Shown here: piece after piece, positions 25,298-34,740 of the stretch | Numbering within the stretch: position 1 is the stretch's first letter | How the letters are laid out: the number at the start of each line of letters is the position of its first letter | Origin: Clostridia bacterium | GTDB taxonomy: Bacteria > Bacillota_A > Clostridia > Oscillospirales > CAG-272 | Length of the DNA stretch: 64,000 nt | Assembly: GCA_017468115.1 (NCBI GenBank) | Contig: JAFUJS010000013.1 | Coordinates: forward strand, 1-64,000 | Direction of reading: 5' to 3' | Notes under the pieces: generated by a model | Database searches by the model: none | Told to the model about the DNA's origin: nothing | The model's input: the letters and a program-made list of their open reading frames with translations, nothing else | Translations under genes and position numbers: made by a program

Positions 25298-26607
25298 GCC
25301 TGCTCAATTAACACAATGGAGTTTCTTTGTAGCCTTAGCTTTATTTGTCCGTTTTCAACCACAGGCTCAATCTCTCTCATTGTAGAGTCCTTGTCGGTTA
25401 CAAACACCTTAGCGCCACAGGTACAGCCCATATCTACATAAACAATCTTGCCGCTCTTGTTGTCGTCCTCGGCATAGTAGGTTATCATTGCTCTTTTTGT
25501 CTTGCCGTCTGTTGCGCTGACAACATAAACGTCCTCGTCGTCGGAGCTTGACTCGCACTTTGCGCCCAGCTCATAAAGCCTTGAATACATAACAAATGGG
25601 TAGTAGCCCTTTAGGGGTCTGTATGTATACATATCGAAAAGTCCGTTAAAGGCTGTCGGTCTTGCATCGTAATACATAAGCATATCAACAACCTGTGTGT
25701 TTTCGCAGGCGCTCATGCATGCCGCAGTAAAGGCGGCACCCTTCATGCTGATAATTTGCTCAATGGAATAAACAAACTCGTCTGTCCAGCCACGCACATA
25801 GTTCCACTCGTTACAAATGCTTTCCGCGTTTTCGTAGCCGCACTTGTTCATTATATCTCTTACCCTTACGCATTTTTTTGCAAGGTCGGTTGGCTCTGTC
25901 CAATACCAATGCCAGGAAACGAAGTCAAGGGGTGTGTTTTCCGCCTTAGCTCTGGCTAGTAATCTCTCAAGATATTCCTCATTTCCTGCAAGGGCAGGTC
26001 CGCCTATTTTAAGGTGTGGGAAGCGATTTTTCAGGTGCTTTGCGGCAATGATAAACAGCCTTGCAAACTCCGCCTCGGTGCCACCCCAGCAGCGCTTGTT
26101 CTTGCTGTCGTCGGGGTCAAGGTCAGGCTCATTCCAAATCTCCCAATATTCCATATCGTAATTATAGCCGTTTGCCCAGCCCTCGGTATAGTGGCTTATG
26201 ATATGCTCGCAAATCTCCGCCCACTTCTGAAAATCCTTTGGTGGCAATGTGCCGTACTTCCTTACCTCATGCTCGATTCTTGAGCCAAGTCGATAAAAGG
26301 GCTTGGAGCCGTATTTGAGAATGTTCCTCATATAAACGTCCGTGCAGGCAAAGTCGTAGCTTTCGGGGTCGTTTACGTCAGCATCAAAGTTGGGGAAAAT
26401 TGCCCTTATATCAACGGTATGCTCTCCGCCGTAGCCCGCAAAGAAGGATGCGTCGTGTGTCCTTGCGTAAGGAATCCTTGCCGCCTTATAGTCGTCCTGA
26501 TTTCCTCTTGTTTGGTCAGGTCCTGCGACACAGGGTCCGTTGTTTACTGCGTGCATTATGTTGATTTTACCTGCTTGCTTTTCAAAATTAATCTTAACTG
26601 TGCTCAT
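25294..26607 (-). CDS. GH39-like beta-xylosidase or related clan A glycosidase
   Basis: TIM-barrel retaining glycosidase. WEIWNEPD holds the acid/base Glu160 and SICNEWN the nucleophile Glu267; DFVSWHWYW lies between, as in GH39. A C-terminal beta-domain (about 340-437) follows. At 437 residues it is slightly short for GH39 beta-xylosidases, so the precise substrate (xylose or another sugar) is open. No signal peptide. The ATG overlaps the GH92 stop (ATGA), with AGGAGAGG upstream. It is coupled on both sides in the GH92-GH39-lipoprotein operon. Confidence 0.82.
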   Translation of the reverse strand: MSTVKINFEKQAGKINIMHAVNNGPCVAGPDQTRGNQDDYKAARIPYARTHDASFFAGYGGEHTVDIRAIFPNFDADVNDPESYDFACTDVYMRNILKYGSKPFYRLGSRIEHEVRKYGTLPPKDFQKWAEICEHIISHYTEGWANGYNYDMEYWEIWNEPDLDPDDSKNKRCWGGTEAEFARLFIIAAKHLKNRFPHLKIGGPALAGNEEYLERLLARAKAENTPLDFVSWHWYWTEPTDLAKKCVRVRDIMNKCGYENAESICNEWNYVRGWTDEFVYSIEQIISMKGAAFTAACMSACENTQVVDMLMYYDARPTAFNGLFDMYTYRPLKGYYPFVMYSRLYELGAKCESSSDDEDVYVVSATDGKTKRAMITYYAEDDNKSGKIVYVDMGCTCGAKVFVTDKDSTMREIEPVVENGQIKLRLQRNSIVLIEQA

Positions 26608-28562
26608 TTTATTTCCTCTCCTAAAATGCTTTTTATCTTAACCCTTGGGCTAAATTCTACATATTCGTCCTTGCCCGGGCAAAGCTGATATTTGCCTATT
26701 GTGGCAAGAATGTACCAGGCGGACATGCTTCCGTTATCCTCGTCTCCCGGATAACCGTCCTCGCTTGAAAACAGCTCCCTGCAAATTCGGCTTACTATTT
26801 CCTCGGTCCTTTCCCTCATACCCACGTAGGCGTAAAGGAATGGTATACTAAACGAGGGCTGGTTGGAAATTGCGCATTGACCAAAATCCACACTTGCCAT
26901 CTCGCTCATTTCGTGTATCTCCTGTCCGTAGGAGCCTACTCTGAAAATGGGGGCGGTGTCAAAGATTTTGTCAAGCATGGAAATAAATCCTTCCCTGCCG
27001 CCGTAAAGCTCTATCAAGCCATCTATATCGTGGGGCACGCTAAGGGTGCTTTGCCAAGCAGAGCCCTCTGTGTAGTCGCCGCCCCAAAGGAAGGGGTCGA
27101 AGTCCTTGGTAAATTCTCCGCCTGTGGTCCTTCCTCTCATAAAGCCTGTTTTCTTGTCAAAGAGCCTTTTGTAGCTCTTTGCCCTTTCAAGGTAAGGCTT
27201 TACATATTTTGTCTTGCCAAGCGCATTTGCCACCGTGGCAATACAGTAGTCTCCGTAGGCAAAGTCAAGGGTCAAATTTACACTTTCCTTGTATAAATCC
27301 TTTGGCACGTAGCCATATTTTATATACTCGCAAATGCCCTCTCTGCCGTATCTCTTTTCGGGGCTCTTCTCGTTTGCGTGCTTCAGCATACCGTAAAATG
27401 CGTCCTTAAGCACCTCTTTTTTGCCGATTCCCTTTACTGCCGCATCGGCAATAACGCCGTCAATCAGCGTGCTCGGCATACAGCCAACCTCTCCGATTGA
27501 GGGCCACCTGGGCAGCCAGCCGCCATCCTTGTAATCGCAAGCAAAGCCCTCCAGCATTTGTGCGTAGTCGTCCCTTGCGATTATGGAAAAGAGAGGAAAT
27601 TGTGTCCTTTGGGTGTCCCAAAAGCCTGTGTCCGTGTATCTTACCCCCTCATATACCTTGCCGTCGTAGGGGCTATAATGAACGGGGGTGCCGTCCTCCT
27701 TTATTTCATATGCCATATGGGGAAACAAAAATGCACGATACATACAGGAGTAAAAGGTTTTCATTTCTTTCTCGTCTGCCTCTATCTCGATAGAGGAAAG
27801 CCTGCTTTCCCAAGCAGCCCTTGCCTTTTCCTTAATTTCCTCAAGGGAGTCTTGTCCGCACTCACGCAAAATTGCAGCCTCTGCCAGCTCGTGGCTTATG
27901 TAGGAAATGCCCACACGTCCCTCGGTTATGCCCTTTTCTATGGCAATGTGCAGAGCAGTGCCATCTGTACCCTCGTGTATGTAGCTTTCTCCCCTTCTTA
28001 TTTTATCAAGGCTGATTACAAAGTACATTCTAAAGTCCTTGGCATTGTCCTGTGAGTGGCCGTTTGTGGAGCCGTAGATAAGCCCCCTTTCCTCGTTTAT
28101 CTCGTAAAGATAATCCCCAAGGATTGGCAAAACGGAGAGATACCCCTCATTTTCCGCTTCCACTCTTATGGCAAAGCACCTTTGTGTGGGGGCAAGCTCC
28201 ACCTTAGCACGGTGCCTTAGCAAATCAATTTTAATGTAGCCCGGCTCCAGCCTTGCCTCGTCTATACGATAGCTGCTCCAAGCGCCGCTTGCTGTGTTGC
28301 TTATATTTTCGTATTGAGGGGTTAGGACAAGCGTGCCGTAGTCCCCAATCCAGGGGCTTGGCTGATGGGTAACTCTAATGCCCTCAATGCTTGGCAGCTC
28401 CGGGTCGAAAAACCACCTTTCCATGCCGCCCTTCCTCTCGCTCTGCGGGCAGAGAGAAACCATGCCAAAGGGCATTTGGGTCAAGGGCAGGGTGTTTCCA
28501 CGGGAAAAGCGTGGAGTGCTGTTCGTTCCCATTTTAATATTGACAAAGGGTAAAAATTCCAT
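26604..28562 (-). CDS. Alpha-mannosidase, GH92 family
   Basis: Calcium-dependent exo-alpha-mannosidase family acting on N-glycan or fungal mannans. GIRVTHQPSPWIGDYG near residues 70-85, GFWDTQRTQFPLF, GGDYTEGSAWQ and the closing GYPGDEDNGSMSAWY are GH92 hallmarks. At 652 residues it is near the family norm. I chose the ATG at 28562 because GGGAGGTGG sits just ahead; a start 8 codons upstream lies inside a leader hairpin. It lacks a signal peptide, unlike Bacteroidetes GH92 enzymes, so it probably acts in the cytoplasm. It is first in the operon with GH39 and the lipoprotein. Confidence 0.93.
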   Translation of the reverse strand: MEFLPFVNIKMGTNSTPRFSRGNTLPLTQMPFGMVSLCPQSERKGGMERWFFDPELPSIEGIRVTHQPSPWIGDYGTLVLTPQYENISNTASGAWSSYRIDEARLEPGYIKIDLLRHRAKVELAPTQRCFAIRVEAENEGYLSVLPILGDYLYEINEERGLIYGSTNGHSQDNAKDFRMYFVISLDKIRRGESYIHEGTDGTALHIAIEKGITEGRVGISYISHELAEAAILRECGQDSLEEIKEKARAAWESRLSSIEIEADEKEMKTFYSCMYRAFLFPHMAYEIKEDGTPVHYSPYDGKVYEGVRYTDTGFWDTQRTQFPLFSIIARDDYAQMLEGFACDYKDGGWLPRWPSIGEVGCMPSTLIDGVIADAAVKGIGKKEVLKDAFYGMLKHANEKSPEKRYGREGICEYIKYGYVPKDLYKESVNLTLDFAYGDYCIATVANALGKTKYVKPYLERAKSYKRLFDKKTGFMRGRTTGGEFTKDFDPFLWGGDYTEGSAWQSTLSVPHDIDGLIELYGGREGFISMLDKIFDTAPIFRVGSYGQEIHEMSEMASVDFGQCAISNQPSFSIPFLYAYVGMRERTEEIVSRICRELFSSEDGYPGDEDNGSMSAWYILATIGKYQLCPGKDEYVEFSPRVKIKSILGEEIK

Positions 28563-28575
28563 AAATTCCACCTCC

Positions 28576-28598
28576 CAATAATGCACTTTGCATTATTG
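28576..28598 (-). promoter_or_regulatory. Perfect palindrome in GH92 leader
   Basis: CAATAATGCA-ctt-TGCATTATTG, a 10-bp perfect inverted repeat between the promoter and the ribosome site; could be an operator or an mRNA hairpin. Confidence 0.55.
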
Positions 28599-28617
28599 AA
28601 ATATCTTAGTTATTTTC

Positions 28618-28646
28618 ATTATACAACAATATATATCCTTTTTCAA
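28618..28646 (-). promoter_or_regulatory. Sigma-A promoter of GH92-GH39-lipoprotein operon
   Basis: Minus strand TTGAAA (28646-28641), 17-base spacer, TATAAT (28623-28618). Confidence 0.82.
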
Positions 28647-28730
28647 CACTACTTGCAAATTTTGCCTTGCGTGTCGCCTCTTTTTTGTGGTAAAGTATAT
28701 TTAGAGGGCAATTTTTCTCTCGGCAACAAA

Positions 28731-28760
28731 AAAAGGAACAGCCCGCCGGCTGTTCCTTTT
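28731..28760 (-). terminator. Terminator after GH29 gene
   Basis: Stem AAAAGGAACAGCC / GGCTGTTCCTTTT with loop cgcc, directly after the stop at 28765. Confidence 0.9.
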
Positions 28761-28764
28761 GTTA

Positions 28765-30075
28765 TTATTTCAAAAATACCTCAATTACAGGCACAATTGT
28801 GTTTGGCTGTGTTGGTGGAATCTTAAAGGCAACAAGACCGTCCTTGCTTGTGCGTGCCTCGCTGAAGTGGTCAACGGAGCCGATGGTGTAAAGCACCTCA
28901 CTGCCGTCGTGCAAGAATTGCGCATAGTCGATCTTATCTCCAAGACCCTCAAATTCAAGGAAGGCGTATGGGTACTCAACAAGGTGAATGTATAGGCGCT
29001 TTCCGTCCTCGCTTTGTGTAAGACGTGTGCCACGTGGTGCTACAAATTCAGGCTCTGCCATTGTACAGCCATAAATAGAGCGGCTGTTGTACTTCATCCA
29101 GTCGCCGTAAACCTTAAGCGCCGCCTCAGCACGGTAGTCAAGATAGCCACGGGCGGTTGGTCCTACGTTCATAAGCAAATTTCCCCCACAGCAAACGGTG
29201 TTGATAAGCATATCAATAAGCATCTTGGGGGATTTCCAGGTGGACTCATCTCTGTGATAGCCCCAGGAGCCTGAGAAGGTTTGGCAAGCCTCCCAAGTAA
29301 CAAGCTCACCTGTTTTCGGATGCTTAACCCATTCCAAAACCTGATACTGCTCCGGTGTCCAAAGGTCCTGCTCAAGGTCGGAGCGGTTGTCGATAATAAT
29401 ATCGGGCTGCAGCGCTCTTGCCGTCTTAATAAGCTCCTCGCTCTCCCAGTCGTCCTTGCCCTTGCCCTTCATCCATTCGGGGAAGTTTGGGTCCTTTGAA
29501 TATGAAAAGTCAAACCATAGAATATCAATTTTTCCGTAGTTTGTAAGAAGCTCCGTTACCTGGTCACGCATATATTTTGCGTATCTCTTCATATCTCTGC
29601 CCTGATTTTGCGCCTCTGCATCCTTGTCGTAGCGCCTTGGGTGGATTTGGTCGATTGTAAAGTCGGGGTGGTGCCAGTCGATGAGCGAGTAGTAAAAGCC
29701 CACCTTCAGCCCCTCGGCACGAAACGCCTCAACATATTCCTTTACAAGGTCTCTGCCCGCAGGGGTGTTTGTGCATTTATAGTCCGTATACTTTGTGTCA
29801 AACATACAAAAGCCCTCGTGGTGCTTTGTTGTAAGGACAACATATTTCATTCCTGCCGCCTTAGCCTGTCTTGCCCAATCCTTGGGGTCGTACATATCGG
29901 GGTTAAAGTACTTGAAGTATTTATCATATATTTCGTCGGTTTGGCACTCAATATGCTTAATCCACTCGTTTCTTGCAGGCATTGCGTAAAGCCCCCAGTG
30001 AATAAACATACCGAAGCGGTCCTGCCTGAACCACTCTGTATTTCCCGGTGTTTTTCTTGTTGTGTAGCTTGACAT
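28765..30075 (-). CDS. Alpha-L-fucosidase, GH29 family
   Basis: Cleaves terminal fucose from host glycans or plant xyloglucan. WFRQDRFGMFIHWGLY (residues 15-30), LTTKHHEGFCMFDTK (82-95) and the nucleophile segment ILWFDFSY (Asp189) are the GH29 motifs in order; a C-terminal beta-domain ends the protein. The 436-residue length is usual for bacterial GH29. I chose the ATG at 30075, with AAAGGAG ahead, over one 19 codons upstream that lacks a ribosome site. No signal peptide. Monocistronic, divergent from the XRE gene across a palindrome at 30188-30204. Confidence 0.93.
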   Translation of the reverse strand: MSSYTTRKTPGNTEWFRQDRFGMFIHWGLYAMPARNEWIKHIECQTDEIYDKYFKYFNPDMYDPKDWARQAKAAGMKYVVLTTKHHEGFCMFDTKYTDYKCTNTPAGRDLVKEYVEAFRAEGLKVGFYYSLIDWHHPDFTIDQIHPRRYDKDAEAQNQGRDMKRYAKYMRDQVTELLTNYGKIDILWFDFSYSKDPNFPEWMKGKGKDDWESEELIKTARALQPDIIIDNRSDLEQDLWTPEQYQVLEWVKHPKTGELVTWEACQTFSGSWGYHRDESTWKSPKMLIDMLINTVCCGGNLLMNVGPTARGYLDYRAEAALKVYGDWMKYNSRSIYGCTMAEPEFVAPRGTRLTQSEDGKRLYIHLVEYPYAFLEFEGLGDKIDYAQFLHDGSEVLYTIGSVDHFSEARTSKDGLVAFKIPPTQPNTIVPVIEVFLK

Positions 30076-30133
30076 AATTTGTAACTCCTTTAGTAAAAAT
30101 TTATACACTTGTGGCACTTTTTTCCACTTCATT

Positions 30134-30162
30134 AGTATAACACAGGTTAAAATTTAATGCAA
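30134..30162 (-). promoter_or_regulatory. Sigma-A promoter of GH29 gene
   Basis: Minus strand TTGCAT (30162-30157), 17-base spacer, TATACT (30139-30134). Confidence 0.75.
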
Positions 30163-30187
30163 TACCGATTTAGGCTTTTTGATAAGT

Positions 30188-30204
30188 ATTAGATTTAATC
30201 TAAT
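30188..30204. promoter_or_regulatory. Candidate operator between GH29 and XRE genes
   Basis: ATTAGATT-t-AATCTAAT, an 8-1-8 perfect palindrome just upstream of the GH29 -35 box. The adjacent divergent XRE regulator is a possible ligand. Confidence 0.5.
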
Positions 30205-30296
30205 TTGGAATAAATAAATAAAAAATGGCAATACGTGTAGTAAAATATAAGTGATATTAAGTTTTCCTGCAAAAGCAGGATGAAAGAGAGAACCTT

Positions 30297-30509
30297 ATGT
30301 ATCGTAGAATTCGCGATTTGAGAGAGGACAATGACCTAAATCAAACACAGGTTGCAAAAATTCTCGGCATGTCTCAAACAGGCTACTCCAAGTACGAGAC
30401 CGGTGAAAACGATATCCCAACGGATATTTTGATTAAGCTTGCTCGTTTCTACGATGTCAGTGTTGATTACATCTTAGGAGAAACGAACATTAAAAGAAGA
30501 TATCAATAA
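30297..30509 (+). CDS. XRE-family HTH regulator, 70 aa
   Basis: A compact HTH protein in which almost the whole length is the HTH_3 domain: IRDLREDNDLNQTQVAKILG, SQTGYSKYETGEN, LIKLARFYDVSVDYILG. It is clearly a different type from XRE A and B of the Sel1 locus. Start ATG at 30297 has AAGAGAG upstream. It ends at a strong terminator shared with the GH3 operon on the other strand. Its place beside GH29 suggests local control of fucose or glycan use, but single-domain regulators of this kind carry no ligand-binding domain, so the signal is unknown. Confidence 0.92.
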   Translation: MYRRIRDLREDNDLNQTQVAKILGMSQTGYSKYETGENDIPTDILIKLARFYDVSVDYILGETNIKRRYQ

Positions 30510-30521
30510 GTTCACCAAATA

Positions 30522-30555
30522 AAAAATACCACTGCGGATGCAGTGGTATTTTTTT
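30522..30555. terminator. Bidirectional terminator between XRE and GH3 genes
   Basis: 14-bp stem AAAAATACCACTGC / GCAGTGGTATTTTT with loop ggat. Confidence 0.92.
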
Positions 30556-32677
30556 ATTCTCTTATCAGCTTAAGCTCTAGCGGAGCCTTGCCTGTCAGCA
30601 TAGTCGACCTTGGGTCGGGCTGATTAAAGCCTATAAACAGGGAGTACTCTCCCCTTTCAATTACAAACTCGCCATTTTCATTTGCAAGGGCAAAGGCGCT
30701 TGGGTCAAGCTTAAAGCTTACTGTCTTGTCCTCGTTTGCCCTTAGCTCCACCCTTTCAAAGTGCTTCAGGCTGTAAAGGGGTGCCCCCTCACGCTTAGCC
30801 TTTACATATACCTGAAGTATATCTGCCCCCTCATACTCGCTCTCATTGTTTACAAAAACAGACACGTCAATGGGTTTTTCTGTAATTTTATCATCATTTA
30901 GGCGGACTCCGTAGGCAAAGTGATTAGTATATGTAAGACCATAGCCGAAGGGGTAAAGCGGCTCGCCCTCAAAGTAGCGATAGGTGCGTCCCTTCATTGA
31001 GTAGTCCTCAAAGGGTGGCAAATCCTCTGATGATTTGTAGAAGGTAAGGGGTAGCTTGCCCTGTGGGCTGAACATACCGAAAATCAGCTCAGCTATTGCC
31101 TCTCCGCCCTTTTCTCCAGGATACCAGCCTTGGATTATGGCATCGTACATTTGGTCGTACTCGCACATATCAATGGCGCTGCCCGACATCATAACAAGGA
31201 TTGATTTTTTGGCACGGGCGCCTATTTCCTTAATAATCTCATCCTGAATGCCCGGCAGGCTAAGGTCCTTCTTGTCGCCCTTAAGGTCGCCGTACATTTC
31301 AGGGGATTCCTCGCCCTCAATGGTTTCGTCAAGACCAAACACACCGATTACCACATCACATTCCTCGCAAATGGCGATAACCTCGTCAAGTCGGTCGTTT
31401 CTTTGCCAGCTGATTGTGTCCTTAACTATATGACAGCCCTCGGAAAAATAGACACGCATCCCGTCCTTTTCGCAAAAATCCTGCATTCCCTCAAGCACGG
31501 TTACATATCTTGTGGCAGTTCCGCAGTAGTTACCCTGAAGGGCAATTTTGCTGTTTGCGTTGGGGCCTATAACACCGATTTTAAGACCCTTTCTCTTCTT
31601 TAGCGGCAGGGTGCCGTTGTTTTTAAGAAGAACCAAGCTGCGCCTTGCGGTCTCAAGGGCAAGCGCCCTGTGCTCGGGGCAAGCGACAGCGCTAAAGGGA
31701 ATATTGTTATAGGGCACGTCCTTATCGAACTCGCCCAGCTTCATTCTTGTTGTAAGCACCCTTGTACAGCTTTCGTCAATCAGCTCCTCGGAAACAAGTC
31801 CCCTCTTTACTGCATTAACTGCGTGCTCGTAGGTACAGCCACAATTAAGGTCGCAGCCGTTTTCAAGTGCTAGCGCAACGGACTCACATGGCTCACTCGT
31901 TACCTTGTGATACATATGAAAATCCTGTATTGCCCAGCAGTCAGAGGTAACATAGCCGTCAAAGCCCCAGCGACCCCTTAGAATTTCAACCAAAAGCGCA
32001 GGGCTGCCACAGCACACCTCTCCGTTGGTTCGGTTATAGGCGCCCATTACGCCCTCAACCCCTGCCTCCTCAACACAAGCCTTAAAGGCAGGCAAATAGG
32101 TTTCGTGTAAATCCCGCTTAGACACAACCGCATTAAACTCGTGCCTTAAAGCCTCTGGACCCGAATGCACGGCAAAGTGCTTTGCGCAGGCTGCCGCCTT
32201 AAGATATCTTTCGTCCTCGCCCTCAACACCGTTTATAAAGGCAACGCCCAGCCTTGATGTAAGATAGGGGTCCTCGCCATAGGTTTCGTGGCCTCTGCCC
32301 CAGCGTGGGTCTCTGAAAATGTTTACATTAGGGGACCAAAAGGTAAGACCCTTATATATTCTGTATTCCCCTGCCCTTTGGGCGATATTGTATTTTGCTC
32401 TGCCCTCGGTTGCTATAACCTGTCCAACTCTGTTTATCAGCTCCGTATCAAAGGTGGCGCCAAGTGCTATTGCCTGCGGAAACATTGTGGCAACACCTGC
32501 CCTTGCAACGCCGTGCAGAGCCTCGTTCCACCAGCAGTATTCCTTAATGCCAAGTCGCTCTACCGCCTTTGCCTCGAAAAGAAGCTGGCTAACCTTTTCC
32601 TCAAGTGTCATCTGGGAAACCATTTCCCTTGCCCTTCTTTTATATTCCTGTATGTATTCCTTTTTTATTTTTCCCAT
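30554..32677 (-). CDS. GH3 beta-xylosidase/beta-glucosidase
   Basis: Retaining exo-glycosidase. The barrel domain shows WWNEALHGVAR (49-59), NVNIFRDPRWGRGHETYGEDP (118-138), KHFAVHSGP and the nucleophile Asp246 in VTSDCWAI. The alpha/beta sandwich follows from about 370, and a fibronectin-III-like domain closes at about 600-707. The WWNEALHG and SDCWAI motifs are those of the xylosidase-type GH3 branch. At 707 residues without a signal peptide it is intracellular. The start lies one base after the GH31 stop (TGAAATG), so the two are cotranscribed. Confidence 0.93.
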   Translation of the reverse strand: MGKIKKEYIQEYKRRAREMVSQMTLEEKVSQLLFEAKAVERLGIKEYCWWNEALHGVARAGVATMFPQAIALGATFDTELINRVGQVIATEGRAKYNIAQRAGEYRIYKGLTFWSPNVNIFRDPRWGRGHETYGEDPYLTSRLGVAFINGVEGEDERYLKAAACAKHFAVHSGPEALRHEFNAVVSKRDLHETYLPAFKACVEEAGVEGVMGAYNRTNGEVCCGSPALLVEILRGRWGFDGYVTSDCWAIQDFHMYHKVTSEPCESVALALENGCDLNCGCTYEHAVNAVKRGLVSEELIDESCTRVLTTRMKLGEFDKDVPYNNIPFSAVACPEHRALALETARRSLVLLKNNGTLPLKKRKGLKIGVIGPNANSKIALQGNYCGTATRYVTVLEGMQDFCEKDGMRVYFSEGCHIVKDTISWQRNDRLDEVIAICEECDVVIGVFGLDETIEGEESPEMYGDLKGDKKDLSLPGIQDEIIKEIGARAKKSILVMMSGSAIDMCEYDQMYDAIIQGWYPGEKGGEAIAELIFGMFSPQGKLPLTFYKSSEDLPPFEDYSMKGRTYRYFEGEPLYPFGYGLTYTNHFAYGVRLNDDKITEKPIDVSVFVNNESEYEGADILQVYVKAKREGAPLYSLKHFERVELRANEDKTVSFKLDPSAFALANENGEFVIERGEYSLFIGFNQPDPRSTMLTGKAPLELKLIRE

Positions 32678-32678
32678 T

Positions 32679-34655
32679 TCAGCTCTTAAAGATGCTTATA
32701 TCAAGCTCTGCTCCCTTTCTTATAAATACAGGTATATTTTCAATAGGAGAGTCTGCGTTTATCCACACTCCCCCCGCTGTTTCCTTGCCTGTGTAGGCAT
32801 TTTGCCACACCTGTCCCTTAGGCAGGTATACCGCCCTTTCTCTCTGTCCGAGCTCCATAATAGGGCAAATCAGCAAATCGGGTCCAAGCATATATTGGTC
32901 GTCAATCTCCCAGCAGACCTCATCCTCGGGGTATTCATAGAACATAGGTCTCATTGGCGGAGTGCCGCCTGTGCTCGCCTCGTCCATTATCTTAACAAGA
33001 TACGGCTTTAGCCTTTCACGGAGCAAAATGTGCTCCTTCATTATCTCAAAATTGTCCTCGCCATAGCTCCAAATCTCGTTGTCGCCGCCTGTATAGCATT
33101 GTCCACCGCCTGTTGTTCCCGTTGCGGGAATATAAGGCATACGATAGCCGTGGAGCCTCAACACAGGACAGAAGGTTGCGTACTCAAACCAGCGCACCAC
33201 AAGCTCACGATAGTCCTTTTCTTGTGGGTCGCCGGAGTCAAAGCCGCCAATGTCCGTTGTCCACCAAGGAATACCGGCAATTGCCATGCTAAGTCCTGCC
33301 CTTACCTGGTCCTTTAGCGCCTCAAAGGTTGGCATAATGTCCCCCGACCAAACAAGGGCTCCATATTTTGCGCTTCCTGCCCAGGCACAGCGCACTAAGG
33401 AAATTATCTCCTTCTCTCCCGCCTCGCAAAGACCCTCGTAAAAGCCCCTTGCGTAGTCCACGGGGTAAATGTTGCCTACCTCGGCACAGTTGCCCTCGTA
33501 GTAGCGGTGGTTGTCGTAGTCGTAAAGCAGGTATTCAGGCTCTGCCTCGTCAAGCCAAAAAAGCCTAACGCCCTTGTTATAATAGTTTTCCTTGCACTTT
33601 TCCCAAACGAATTTTCTCGCACCGGGGTTAGTTGTGTCGTAGTACACCGCAGGGTGCACAAACTCGGTGTGGTTGGACGGACCCCTGTCGTTTCTTATAA
33701 GGTAGCCCTTCTCCAGCATTTGCTTGTAGTTTTCGCTACCAAACTCAATGGTCGGCCACACGGAAACCATAAGCTCCGTGCCCATTTGTCGTAGCTCCTC
33801 GGTCATTTTTTCGGGGCTTGGGAAATAGTCGTAGTCAAAGCGAAAATCGCCCTGATGGGGCCAATGGAAAAAGTCGCAAACGATAACGGAAAGGGGTATT
33901 TCTAATTCCTTGTACTTCCTTGCCACAGCCATTAGCTCATCCTGTGTGCGGTAGCGTAGCTTTGATTGCCAAAAGCCAAGGGCATATTCGGGCATTTTGG
34001 GCGCCCTGCCCACAAGCGCCATATAGCGCTCCTCTATTTCCCTCGGTGTTCTTCCCGCTATTACAACATAATCCAGCTCCCCTGTCATCATAGCGTGCCA
34101 CTTGGTTATGTTCTTGCTGAAGCTGACCTCGCCAATGGCAGGCAAATTCCATAGAAAGCCATAGCCCAGGCTGGAAATGTAAAAGGGAACGCTTGCCTGT
34201 GAGTTTCTGTGGGCTAGCTCCAGCGTGCAGTTTTTAAGGTTCAGATATGGGTGGTTATACTGACCCATACCAAAGATTTTTTCATTTGGGTCGCTCTCAA
34301 AGCTCATTGTCAGCTCATACTCACCAAGGAGGCGAGGCGTAAAAAGCCTTGCAGGGCGCTTAAGGGGCTGGAGCCTCAGTGCTTCTCTTAGCACCACATT
34401 GCCACAGCTGTAAATTGTTACCTTGCCGTCCTTGTCTATTTCCGCCTTGGCAAGTCCGTTTTCGATTACTCCGCCCTCGCCCACAAGCTCGGCACGTGCT
34501 GTGCTTGGCTCGATTTCCAAAAGGGCACGGCGCTTGCCCGAGAGCCTACCCTCGGGGGAGCATCTTATTCTCAGGGCATTTTCTCCCCATGGCTCAATTC
34601 TTAAAAGCTCGTTATTATATTCACGCACAAGGGCGTTTTCTTCTATTCTCAGCAT
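32679..34655 (-). CDS. GH31 alpha-glycosidase (alpha-xylosidase-like)
   Basis: Order: N-terminal beta-sandwich (1-215), TIM barrel with LSVIVCDFFHW and the nucleophile Asp369 in FWLDEAEPE, acid/base Asp439 in LVWSGDI, then PWWTTDIGGF and C-terminal beta-domains. The DEAEPE variant of the WxDMNE signature occurs in alpha-xylosidase and related branches, which fits the adjacent xylose genes and xyloglucan use; alpha-glucosidase remains possible. It has 658 residues and no signal peptide. Start ATG with AAGGAGG. It is first in the GH31-GH3 operon next to the AraC regulator. Confidence 0.92.
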   Translation of the reverse strand: MLRIEENALVREYNNELLRIEPWGENALRIRCSPEGRLSGKRRALLEIEPSTARAELVGEGGVIENGLAKAEIDKDGKVTIYSCGNVVLREALRLQPLKRPARLFTPRLLGEYELTMSFESDPNEKIFGMGQYNHPYLNLKNCTLELAHRNSQASVPFYISSLGYGFLWNLPAIGEVSFSKNITKWHAMMTGELDYVVIAGRTPREIEERYMALVGRAPKMPEYALGFWQSKLRYRTQDELMAVARKYKELEIPLSVIVCDFFHWPHQGDFRFDYDYFPSPEKMTEELRQMGTELMVSVWPTIEFGSENYKQMLEKGYLIRNDRGPSNHTEFVHPAVYYDTTNPGARKFVWEKCKENYYNKGVRLFWLDEAEPEYLLYDYDNHRYYEGNCAEVGNIYPVDYARGFYEGLCEAGEKEIISLVRCAWAGSAKYGALVWSGDIMPTFEALKDQVRAGLSMAIAGIPWWTTDIGGFDSGDPQEKDYRELVVRWFEYATFCPVLRLHGYRMPYIPATGTTGGGQCYTGGDNEIWSYGEDNFEIMKEHILLRERLKPYLVKIMDEASTGGTPPMRPMFYEYPEDEVCWEIDDQYMLGPDLLICPIMELGQRERAVYLPKGQVWQNAYTGKETAGGVWINADSPIENIPVFIRKGAELDISIFKS

Positions 34656-34687
34656 AATTCCTCCTTAAAGGCTTCTATTTTCATATT

Positions 34688-34716
34688 AAAATATGCGCTG
34701 TTTCTTTGCTACTCAA
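34688..34716 (-). promoter_or_regulatory. Probable promoter of GH31-GH3 operon
   Basis: Minus strand TTGAGT (34716-34711), 17-base spacer, TATTTT (34693-34688). Confidence 0.6.
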
Positions 34717-34740
34717 TTATTATCAAAACATAATCACAAA

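Noticed and set aside
24636..25385. 249-codon plus-strand frame over the lipoprotein gene
   Set aside because: Opposite a well-supported coupled operon gene; composition atypical and no ribosome site.
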